This document shows, in pieces, positions 55,471 to 64,000 of a stretch of 64,000 nucleotides of DNA (position 1 is its first letter; every line of letters starts with the position of its first letter). Below the pieces are notes generated by a model. It made no database searches and was not told the DNA's origin. It saw nothing but the letters and a program-made list of their open reading frames with translations. Source of the DNA: Saccopteryx bilineata. Its lineage: Eukaryota; Chordata; Mammalia; Chiroptera; Emballonuridae. The DNA lies in assembly GCF_036850765.1 (NCBI RefSeq), contig NC_089493.1, positions 217,308,744-217,372,743 of the forward strand. Direction: 5' to 3'. Both the position numbers and the translations under genes were made by a program.

Positions 55471-56956
55471 CCCAAAACACAGGCATTTGATAAAATATTT
55501 ACTAAATGAGAAAATATATTTTATTTTCTCCTTCACTGCCTTTTAAACAAAATTTTCATAAACAAATTATTTCATAGGGTAAATCATATTACATGTCATT
55601 AAAATAAAGAAATTAAATAGTTTAAGTACCTTAGATACCACCTGGCTTTGGAGGGAAAAATACAAATCTTAGCATCTGAAATGTCAAATGAATATCTTAC
55701 TAATCCTTTGCTTCCTATAATACTATGTAATCTGTAAAACTCCAAAAACATAGACACCTAATTAATATCTAACTTTACAGTACAAGAAGCAATATGGTGT
55801 TATAGTATAAAGCATGCTCTTTGTCATTATAGAGTTCGAAATTTTATTATAAGATCACCTTTTCCCCAGAAACAAAACTAATCTTAATAATAAAAGACTA
55901 TGCAAATGCTGTATTTTATTTGTAATAAAACACTTGGAAAAGAGAAAAAAATAAGTTATATGCCTGTTAAGTCATTTGAATAAATGACAGCAGGATACCC
56001 AAGCAACAGTTGTACAGTGACAAAGTGGAATAATGCAAGCAAAAAGGACTGAAGAAATGTTTTAAGGATGCACTAAAAATAAATCCTCAAGCAGTGAAGT
56101 ACAGATGTGAACTATGAGATTCAAAAGCAGCAGACAGAGCAATATAACAAGGGATAAAGAAATAGACACATTTTCTAAGCAGTTTCACATCAAAATTCAA
56201 TGTAAGAGGCAGCTTCCTAATTGATACTTTCTTCTAATGTCAAATGAAGCTAATAAATGAAATCTAATTGCAATGTGCCTAGCACAATAAAAATAAATTT
56301 ATAACTGATCTTTTGACACATTAAAGATTTATAAAGTAGACATACCAAGAGTCTCTATGTCATTGAAAAAAGTACCTATACAGAACATAATTCCTTTAAA
56401 TTTAGGGTAGTGACAAGCAGAGAACACAAAATTTTTTTTTAAGTATTAAGGCAGTGGATTCTAAGTCCAAATACTAGAATGAAAGCTTAAAAAAAAATTC
56501 AAATTTCCTCCAGTTGTAATCATCTTTATTTCAAAATATAACTATATCAATACCCTTCAAAAAGCTAGTACTGAAAAATGGAAACATTTTAGAATGCTTA
56601 AATATTCACATAAACATGAGAAAGCACAATAATGTACAACTCAAAAGGACAATCTACAAACTAGAACTGATAGCTGCTACTGTTTTACCTCCTTCTTAAA
56701 GCATGCCAATATTGCTAAATAGATATGTATATATTCATGTACATATGTATACTGGGTAATAAATCAACATATAGTCTGTTATACACACTCCAGCTCAGGA
56801 ATTTAAGTCAGCAAATATTAGACCACTCATAATGTTCAAGAAAATGCAGGGAAATACATAGATAACTAAAGACAAAAAAGAAAGGAAAACAAGCTTACAC
56901 TTTATGCTAGGCTCCATCAACTATCTTCATTTAATACTCCAATGATCCTATAAGGT
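55471..56956. other. AT-rich spacer, nothing assigned
   Basis: No repeat ends or coding motif recognised. Confidence 0.5.
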
Positions 56957-56964
56957 ATTACCAT

Positions 56965-57296
56965 CAGGGGTCCCCAAACTTTTTACACAGGGGGCCAGTT
57001 CACTGTCCCTCAGACCATTGGAGGGCCAGACTATAAAAAAAAACTATGAACAAATCCCTATGCACACTGTACATATCTTATTTTAAAGTAAAAAAACAAA
57101 ACGGGAACAAATATAACATTTAAAATAAAGAACAAGTAAATTTAAATCAACAAACTGACCAGTATTTCAATGGGAACTATGCTCCTCTCACTGACCACCA
57201 ATGAAAGAGGTGCCCCTTCCAGAAGTGCAGTGGGGGCCGCATAAATGGCCTCAGGGGGCCGCATGTGGCCCACAGGCCGTAGTTTGGGGACCTCTG
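56965..57296. mobile_element. Non-autonomous hAT element (MITE), 332 bp
   Basis: Ends CAGGGGTCCCCAAACTTTTT and (inverted) CAGAGGTCCCCAAACTACGG. The outer thirds match 11049-11237 (GGGGGCCAGTTCACTGT, CTCCTCTCACTGACCACC, AAATGGCCTCAGGGGG), which lacks the AT-rich centre. The flanks share TACCAT but not a full 8-bp duplication. Confidence 0.88.
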
Positions 57297-58411
57297 TACC
57301 ATTCTCAATTGTATAAATGGGAAAACTGAAACTCAGAAAACATTGAAAACCTGAACAAAATTACACAGTAATGGTAGAGATACAAGTCGAATGCAGATCT
57401 GTATGATTCAAAAACCTCAGACCTTTCACAATTTAAGTTTCCATACTGCTCTTAAGAGGCTTACGTTAACTGGAGATATACACATGTATATAACCAACAA
57501 AAGGTAGTTTATAAAATGTCTGTAAAGCCAGTAGCCATGGCCACCTTCACAGCCGCCTGGCCCATGCAGGTTTGCATTAGATTTAGACAAATGGTAATGA
57601 AACAATGGAGCCAATAACTGAAGGGGCATTACCTTAAATCCTACCTTGCAACCGGCAGGCAAGTAAAAACACACACTGAGCTCCAAAACCCTCTCATTCA
57701 GTGCTCACAAAGCTACTGACTTATCTGAGTTTCCTAGAATCAAAGGCTTCTAGCTCACCAGCATTATTCACCTGTTCCCCATCTCCTCTCTGAACAAACT
57801 GCACAAACTGGCTTCTCCTTCAGCACCCACCATCTTAGCTGCTTCTCCTTTCTTCCATGTGGCCTTTCTCTGCTCTCTCTCTAATAATGCTAATCTCAGG
57901 AACCAAGAGAGAGCAAGCTCCTGGTCAGCCCCACATTATAGTGTAGAAATCCAAACATTTAATCCAATATACAAACAAGGAAGTCTCTGATACAAAGTCA
58001 CTTACCTGAGGCATAATAGGATTCCTCATGAGAGTACACCACCCCCTATCAAGCAACAGTCAAGGGTGTGGGGAAAAGCTTAGTCTTAAAACTAAGCCTT
58101 AGGCTATAACGACCCTGCCGGCTTACAGCCTGTCCCCCACACCCAATGCAAACTATAAGTGAGCAAACATATATATTTATAAACTTATTTGACTAACAAT
58201 GTCAAAATAGTTTGTTCTTCTAAATGCTATGGGCCCTCAATGAAGAGTCTCGTAATTCATACAGAGACCAAAGAGAGAGGATTTTGAGAAAATTATAGTT
58301 TAAAATGTACGTGAGAGAATGACTAACATTTTAGCAGAAAAAGTTAGCAATTAGAATATCTAGGATTGAGAAATGGCATGATAAAAGGCACAACATAAAA
58401 AAAATGTTCTC
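57297..58411. other. Spacer with a probable unclassified repeat at about 57530-58160
   Basis: The part 57530-58160 is more balanced in composition and reads like an LTR-type interspersed repeat (TTCACCTGTTCCCCATCTCC.., GCACCCACCATCTTAGCTGC..), but no ends or target duplication could be fixed. The rest is AT-rich. Confidence 0.3.
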
Positions 58412-60783
58412 GGGAGTGACGTCACGGAAATGGCACCGTGAGAAGCGCGTCCGACAGATCTCCCCTAAATCACAACAAATTTATCAACTAGAAACAGAAA
58501 AATTTATCCTCGGAGCATTCCGGAGTTCCACACAAACTGAAAGCAAAAGGACTGTTATCACTTGAATCTGAGAGACGAGGGTGTGGAGGAAGCTACCACA
58601 GCGACGCTCATTCAAGCCGCGAGGGAGTGCGCCTGCGGTGAGTCAGCCCATATACTTGGGAACCGCGAGCCGCCGCCCCGAGCCGCCGCGAGCCGCGCCG
58701 TGAGCCGCGCCGAGAGCCGCCACCGCGAGCCGCCGCGGGCGTGCCCGGTCCGGTTGAGCACCGCTGACGTTCCCAGCGGCCCGCACACTGCGAGTGGGGG
58801 TCGCCGGCCACCGGTGCCCGGAGCGCCCCATTCGCGCGCGTGCCTTGGGCATTCCACGCGCCCAGGGCGCCCTGCTGGCCCGCACACCCAGGGGGCTCCA
58901 TTATCCTGCGCCTGGTGCGGTCCAGCCGCCAGCGGCCGGGCGAGCGGGAGAGGCTTGGGAGATTCTCTCCGTGGGCGGGGCACCTCACCCAGCCATTCAA
59001 GCTAACAATCAAGCGTTGGGGGAGGGGCGTGCGCAGGCAGCCTAAAATACCTTCGGAAGCACAGCTGCGACCCAATCACTGAAATTAGCTTAACCCATAA
59101 AATCTGCGCACCCTCGGTTCTAATTGATAAGATCTCTCTCAGTTCAGCGATCCAAGACAAGAGGCGTGATATTTTTTAGTGCCTCTCGCTCAAGGGGCGG
59201 GGGCAACTTCTGATTGATAGAGCCTCCATATTCAGGGATAAACGCTAACAAGAAGGACTTGGCAGATAATAAGGTCTACACTACACTAGTCGTAAGCAGA
59301 GACTAGTGCCTCTTCTTCCCTGCAAAAACAGGCTACAAAGTGTGGAAAGCCTGGGTTGAGAGGTCCAACTAAATGATAGGCGCTGAACAGTCACCTTGAC
59401 AACAATTGACTCCCACCCCCGCCTGATTACACTGGAGGCCCTGACTCTCAGAGCCTTTCCCAAAGCCTTGCACTGAGTGGAGATAGAGTGGGGATTTCCC
59501 AGCTCTTTGAGCCTCTTACTCCCCAGGCAGAAGCAGTTGCAGCCTTATAGCTGGATCACCAGGCTGCTAATTCAGAAAGGGGGGACTAGGAGAGAGAATC
59601 CAGGAAAGCAAACTCTCTCATCGTTGGACCCTGCAAACGCCAACAAGCCTTTACTTCCAGCAAGACTAAAGCCAATTATATGACATTGCCATAGAATCCC
59701 ATCAACTGCAAATCCCTACCTAAGAGTGACACAGGGGCAGAGCCTGGGGTACAGAGTCACCGACTAGGAAGAGGGAGAGAAAAGAAAAAGGAAGAAGTTA
59801 ACCTCTCAAAATCAAGAAAAACCCACAGACTTTACAACTTGATCCACTAATTTTTTGTTGTTGTTGTTGTTTGTTTCTTCTATCTTTTTGCCTTTATTTC
59901 CTCCACCTCGGTCCTTCTATTCTCTGCCCATCTTATGCTTCCCCTTTCTTGAACTACACTACCCATGAGTGTTGCATTTTATTTTTCTTCTTCATCCTCA
60001 CCCTCCTTTAAGGTTATACTCCAAAACACTTAACTCTCACTCTCTCCTCTTTTGTTTTCTTTGTTTGTTTGTTTTTTGTCTTGCTTTATTTTGTTTTTTT
60101 CTCCTCCTATTTTATTTCTTCCTTCGTTTTTCTCTTTTTCTTATTTTCTCCTTTCTATTCGTTTTTTCTTTTCTCATTTTACTTTCCTCCCATATAATCC
60201 TCTATCACGAACAAATTAGTTAATTTGGGACTCAAGGCTTTTTTTTGGCTTTATTTCTCTTTTTTGCTTTTGTTTTTATTTTTTTTTCTCTTGTTTGTTT
60301 ATTTTTGTGGCATTTTGGGTCCTCCCAACCCAAGGTCTCCATTGTATTTAGTCTTCGCTCCACTTAATACAACAGATTTTTACTTATTATTTTTATTTTT
60401 TCTTCTTTATTATTCTTTTTTGGTCCTTTGTTCTGATTCCCTCTTATCCCTCTCATTATATCTCTTAGTTGACCATCACTTACAAGCAAATCATCTTATG
60501 CTTGTCTAAGATTTTCTTCCTTTTTTTTTTTTTTTTTTTTTTTGCATTTAGTAGGTCCCTACTCCCTTTTTTTTGCCCCTTGAACTCTTCACCCCAAATC
60601 AGGCCCTCCATTATAGGCACGATATTTCCCTGAGGAGGGGAGAGGAGGGAAAGAGAAGAGAGAAAAAAGGGGGAAATAATAAATTATTACTGTTTTTTTT
60701 TGTGGGGTGTTTTACCCTTTTTTTTTTTTTTCTTTTTACTCTTTATTAATTCTAATTAGTGCTATCAATAAGACCACCCTCAG
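58412..60783 (+). promoter_or_regulatory. L1 5' UTR with CpG-rich promoter and T-rich second half
   Basis: Near the start are a perfect CRE palindrome TGACGTCA (58417-58424) and a YY1-like AAATGGCAC (58428-58436). From about 58615 to 59000 the sequence is GC- and CpG-rich with many GAGCCGC units, fitting an internal Pol II promoter that is a methylation target. From about 59840 to 60780 the plus strand is a long T/C-rich tract with T-runs. Open frames in the GC-rich part on both strands reflect composition. The 2.37-kb length is long for an L1 5' UTR. Confidence 0.75.
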
Positions 60784-61779
60784 ATGCCGATAAGAAAGAG
60801 GAAATCGAATATTATGGATACAAAAGAAAGAGAGGTAACACAAATAGATGTGGAAAAATCTATGGAGAAAAGACTTAACATATTGGAAGCCTTGGAGCTA
60901 AATGACAGAGAATTTAAAATAGAAATCTTAAAAATACTCAGAGATATACAAGAAAACACAGAAAGGCAATATAGGGAGATCAGAAAACAACTCAATGAAC
61001 ACAAAGAATATATTACCAAGGAAATTGAAACTATAAAAACAAATCAAACAGAAATGAAAAACTCAATTCACGAGCTGAAAAACGAGATAACAAGCTTAGC
61101 TAACAGAACAGCCCAGATTGAAGATAGGATTAGTGAAATAGAAGACAAACAACTTGAGGCACAACAGAGAGAAGAAGAAAGAGACTCAAAAATAATAAAA
61201 AATGAGAAAGCCCTACAGGAATTGTCTGACTCCATCAGAAAGAATAACATAAGAATAATAGGTATATCAGAGGGAGAAGAGAAAGAAAATGGAATGGAGA
61301 ATATACTCAAACAAATAATAGACGAGAACTTCCCAAGCCTGTGGAAGGAACTAAAGCCTCAAATTCAAGAAGCAAACAGAACACCAAGTTTTCTTAACCC
61401 CAACAAACCCACTCCAAGGCACATCATAATAAAGATGACACAAACCAATGACAAAGAAAAAATTCTCAAGGCAGCCAGGGAAAAGAAGAGTACAACATAT
61501 AAAGGAAGGCCTATTAGATTATCATCAGATTTCTCAGCAGAAACTCTACAAGCTAGAAGAGAGTGGACCCCAATATTTAAAGCCCTGAAAGAGAGGAACT
61601 TTCAGCCAAGAATACTATACCCATCAAAGTTATCCTTCAAGTATGAAGGAGATATAAAAACATTCACAAATACAGAAAAGATGAGAGAATTTATCAACAG
61701 AAAGCCCCCACTCCAGGAAATACTAAGGGGGGTTTTCCAACCAGATTCAAAGAACAAAAGAAAACAACACCACAAGTAA
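60784..61779 (+). CDS. ORF1: L1 ORF1 protein, intact RNA-binding chaperone
   Basis: 331 residues, the normal size. Residues 1-35 form a basic/acidic N-terminus, about 40-150 a Lys/Glu-rich coiled coil with heptad spacing (trimerisation), about 153-245 the RRM (NNIRIIGISEG and PTPRHIIIKM strands) and about 246-325 the C-terminal domain (ARREWTPIFKALKERNF, then LYPSKLSFKYEGD). The protein coats L1 RNA and acts as a nucleic-acid chaperone in the cytoplasmic particle. The start is the first ATG after a T-rich stretch. No stop or frameshift, in contrast to the ORF1 at 47339-48091. Confidence 0.95.
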   Translation: MPIRKRKSNIMDTKEREVTQIDVEKSMEKRLNILEALELNDREFKIEILKILRDIQENTERQYREIRKQLNEHKEYITKEIETIKTNQTEMKNSIHELKNEITSLANRTAQIEDRISEIEDKQLEAQQREEERDSKIIKNEKALQELSDSIRKNNIRIIGISEGEEKENGMENILKQIIDENFPSLWKELKPQIQEANRTPSFLNPNKPTPRHIIIKMTQTNDKEKILKAAREKKSTTYKGRPIRLSSDFSAETLQARREWTPIFKALKERNFQPRILYPSKLSFKYEGDIKTFTNTEKMREFINRKPPLQEILRGVFQPDSKNKRKQHHK

Positions 61780-61871
61780 CAGCTCCACCAAGAACACAAT
61801 AAAACCAAACATAAATTGTGACAACAAAGGAAAAAAAGGGGGGAGAGGATGGAGATTAACAGTAGCAAAGG

Positions 61872-62114
61872 ATGATGAAGTGCAGAAATACTTATAAGAT
61901 AGGGTACTACAATGAATATGGTAGGTACCCTTTTCATTACTTAATGGTAACCACCCTTAAAAAAACCACCACAAAAACACTTGACTTAAAAAAGGTAGCA
62001 ACAGAGGAAAGAAGTATGGAACACAAACAAACAAAAACAAATGATAGAAAAACAAAAGAGAAGAATCAAAGTAGATACAAAACTAACAGAAAGCAATTTA
62101 TAAAATGGCAGTAG
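61872..62114 (+). other. Small open frame overlapping the ORF2 start
   Basis: An 80-codon frame between ORF1 and ORF2 ends with TAG at 62112-62114, five bases past the ORF2 ATG (62105-62107), giving ATGGCAGTAG. The peptide is Lys/Thr-rich with no known domain. L1 ORF2 is translated by an unusual route that can involve termination and restart, so the overlap may matter; it may also be chance. The ORF1-ORF2 spacer of 325 bases is longer than the 145 bases of the other L1. Confidence 0.35.
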
Positions 62115-64000
62115 GGAACCCACAAGTGTCAATAATTACACTAAATGTAAATGAATTAAACTTACCAATAAAAAGACACAGAGTAGCAGAATGGATTAAA
62201 AAAGAAAATCCAACTATATGCTGCCGACAAGAAACACATCTAAGCAACAAGGATAAAAACAAATTCAAAGTGAAAGGCTGGAAAACAATACTCCAAGGAA
62301 ACAACATCCAAAAAAAAGCAGGTGTAGCAATACTCATATCTAATAATGCTGACTACAAGACAGAAAAAGTACTCAGAGACAAAAATGGTCATTTCATAAT
62401 GATTAAGGGGAAGTTGAATCAAGAAGACATAACAATCCTTAATATATATGCACCAAACCAAGGAGCACCAAAATATATAAGACAGCTACTTATTGACCTT
62501 AAAACAAAAACTAACAAAAATACAATCATACTTGGAGACCTCAATACACCGCTGACGGCTCTAGATCGGTCATCCAAACAGAGAATCAATAAAGATATAG
62601 TGGCCTTAAACGAAATACTAGAACACCTGGATATGATAGACATCTACAGGACAATTCATCCCAAAGCGACAGAGTATACATTTTTCTCTAGTGTACATGG
62701 AACATTCTCAAGAATTGACCATATGTTGGGCCACAAAGACAATATCAGCAAATTTAGAAAAATTGAAATTGTACCAAGCATATTTTCTGATCATAAAGCC
62801 TTGAAACTAGAATTCAACTGCAAAAAAGAGGGGGAAAAACCCACAAAAATGTGGAAACTAAACAACATACTTCTAAAAAATGAATGGGTCAAAGAAGAAA
62901 TAAGCGCAGAAATCAAAAGATATATACAGACAAATGAAAATGAAAATACGACATATCAGAATCTCTGGGAAGCAGCAAAAGCAGTAATAAGAGGAAAGTT
63001 CATATCACTTCAGGCCTATATGAACAAACAAGAGAGAGCCGAAGTAAACCACTTAACTTCTCACCTTAAGGAACTAGAAAAAGAAGAACAAAGACAACGC
63101 AAAACCAGCCGAAGAAAGGAGATAATAAAAATCAGAGCAGAAATAAATGAAATAGAGAACAGAAAAACTATAGAAAAAATCAATAAAACAAGGAGCTGGT
63201 TCTTTGAAAAGATCAACAAAATTGACAAACCCTTGGCAAGACTTACCAAGGAAAAAAGACACAGGACTCAAATAAATAAAATCCAAAATGAAAGAGGAGA
63301 GATCACCACAGACATCATAGAAATACAAAGAATTATTGTAGAATACTATGAAAAATTATATGCCACCAAATACAACAATCTAGAAGAAATGGATAAATTC
63401 CTAGAACAATACAACCTTCCTAGACTGAGTCATGAAGAAGCAGAAAGCCTAAACAGACCAATCAGCAGGGAGGAAATAGAAAAAACTATTAAAAATCTCC
63501 CCAAAAATAAAAGTCCAGGCCCAGACGGTTATACTAGTGAATTCTATCAAACATTCAAAGAAGACTTGGTTCCTATTCTACTCAAAGTCTTCCAAAAAAT
63601 TGAAGAAGAAGCAATACTTCCAAACACATTTTATGAGGCCAACATAACCCTCATACCAAAACCTGGCAAGGATGGCACAAAGAAAGAAAACTACAGACCA
63701 ATATCCCTAATGAATACAGATGCTAAAATACTAAACAAAATACTGGCAAACCGAATACAACAACATATTAAAAAAATAATACATCATGATCAAGTGGGAT
63801 TCATCCCAGAATCTCAAGGATGGTTCAACATACGCAAAACGGTTAACGTAATACAACATATCAACAAAACAAAGAACAAAAACCACATGATCTTATCAAT
63901 AGATGCAGAAAAGGCTTTTGATAAAATACAACACAATTTTATGTTTAAGACTCTCAACAAAATGGGTATAGAAGGAAAATATCTCAACATGATAAAGGCC
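62105..64000 (+). CDS. ORF2: L1 ORF2 protein, endonuclease and reverse transcriptase, partial
   Basis: All 632 visible codons are open. The APE-type endonuclease (about residues 1-239) has Asn14, Glu43, Tyr115, Asp145, Asn147, Thr192, Asp205, Ser228, Asp229 and His230, all at the usual L1 numbers. Residue 41 is Arg (CCRQETHL) where the older L1 here has Leu. A linker with basic helices follows. RT begins with [13 protein letters not shown] (about 469-481) and includes IPKPGKD, the NYRPISL motif, QVGFIP, and motif [11 protein letters not shown] with catalytic Asp600. The FADD motif, the thumb and the Cys-rich end are beyond the window. The protein nicks target DNA and primes reverse transcription at the cut. 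Start chosen by match to the usual N-terminus and numbering. Confidence 0.95.
   Translation, partial: MAVGNPQVSIITLNVNELNLPIKRHRVAEWIKKENPTICCRQETHLSNKDKNKFKVKGWKTILQGNNIQKKAGVAILISNNADYKTEKVLRDKNGHFIMIKGKLNQEDITILNIYAPNQGAPKYIRQLLIDLKTKTNKNTIILGDLNTPLTALDRSSKQRINKDIVALNEILEHLDMIDIYRTIHPKATEYTFFSSVHGTFSRIDHMLGHKDNISKFRKIEIVPSIFSDHKALKLEFNCKKEGEKPTKMWKLNNILLKNEWVKEEISAEIKRYIQTNENENTTYQNLWEAAKAVIRGKFISLQAYMNKQERAEVNHLTSHLKELEKEEQRQRKTSRRKEIIKIRAEINEIENRKTIEKINKTRSWFFEKINKIDKPLARLTKEKRHRTQINKIQNERGEITTDIIEIQRIIVEYYEKLYATKYNNLEEMDKFLEQYNLPRLSHEEAESLNRPISREEIEKTIKNLPKNKSPGPDGYTSEFYQTFKEDLVPILLKVFQKIEEEAILPNTFYEANITLIPKPGKDGTKKENYRPISLMNTDAKILNKILANRIQQHIKKIIHHDQVGFIPESQGWFNIRKTVNVIQHINKTKNKNHMILSIDAEKAFDKIQHNFMFKTLNKMGIEGKYLNMIKA

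Larger units (their letters stand above)
58412..64000 (+). mobile_element. Full-length, apparently intact L1, plus strand, cut by window edge
   Basis: The element starts near GGGAGTGACGTCACGG and holds a 2.37-kb 5' UTR, an unbroken ORF1 and an ORF2 open to the last base of the window. No stop or frameshift is seen in 331 plus 632 codons. If the unseen part is also open, this is a candidate active element. The ORF2 RT, the C-terminal domain and the 3' UTR lie partly or wholly outside, so target duplication and age cannot be judged. Confidence 0.9.

Noticed and set aside
58562..59082. Several overlapping 80-155 codon frames, GC-rich
   Set aside because: They overlap in both strands over the CpG-rich L1 5' UTR; Arg/Ala/Pro/Gly composition and no motif. 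Explained by base composition.
59969..60509. Two hydrophobic Phe/Leu/Ser-rich frames resembling membrane proteins
   Set aside because: They read through the T-rich half of the L1 5' UTR; poly-T codes for Phe and Leu.
1..64000. CRISPR array, bacterial operon or prophage
   Set aside because: No regular direct repeats with unique spacers, no ribosome binding sites or operon layout; all content is mammalian repeat DNA.

Overview
This window is a repeat-rich stretch of a mammalian nuclear genome with no recognisable complete host gene. The best guess at the source is a bat, probably of the horseshoe-bat (Rhinolophus) type. The reasons are a dense set of tRNA-derived SINEs with heads such as GCCCTGGCCGGTTGGCTCAG and CCTGACCAGGTGGTGGCGCA, plus young L1, hAT and mariner-like DNA elements. 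The species call is inference from SINE style; 'mammal' is secure. There are no bacterial features, no CRISPR array, and no rRNA or functional tRNA genes.

Left third (1-27,000). Positions 1-5239 hold a minus-strand class I (gamma-like) endogenous retrovirus. It has one LTR, a tRNA-Phe-type primer site, decayed gag, pol and env, and an odd order of fragments. It lies next to an old L1 tail. A plus-strand class II (beta-like) provirus follows at 5441-10241, with two LTRs, a 6-bp target duplication and a tRNA-Lys-type primer site. Its interior is a mosaic that includes class I-like nucleocapsid and protease sequence. Two autonomous-type hAT transposons come next (12748-15457 and 23720-26943), each with 8-bp target duplications and broken transposase genes. 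Between and around them lie hAT MITEs, a pogo-like deletion derivative that still carries the tail of a transposase gene, a palindromic TA-flanked MITE, and a SINE joined to an L1 3' end inside a single target duplication.

Middle (27,000-49,400). An old minus-strand L1 (27475 to about 35200) has been hit by five SINEs, all in the L1's own orientation. Simple repeats and scattered SINEs and MITEs follow. A younger, near full-length but frameshifted minus-strand L1 (43047-48993) sits inside the poly-A tail of a SINE.

Right part (49,400-64,000). AT-rich sequence holds one possible host exon (about 49541-49837, function unknown), an L1 tail, several SINEs and a hAT MITE. The window ends in the best-preserved element: a full-length plus-strand L1 starting near 58412. 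It has a long CpG-rich 5' UTR, an intact 331-residue ORF1, and an ORF2 open for all 632 codons visible, with every endonuclease catalytic position kept at its usual number. It is cut by the window edge before the FADD motif.

As a system, the autonomous L1s supply the machinery that moved the SINEs and the chimera, as shown by A-rich tails and 10-16 bp duplications. The hAT, pogo-like and TA-flanked elements record separate DNA-transposon waves. The proviruses are fossils.
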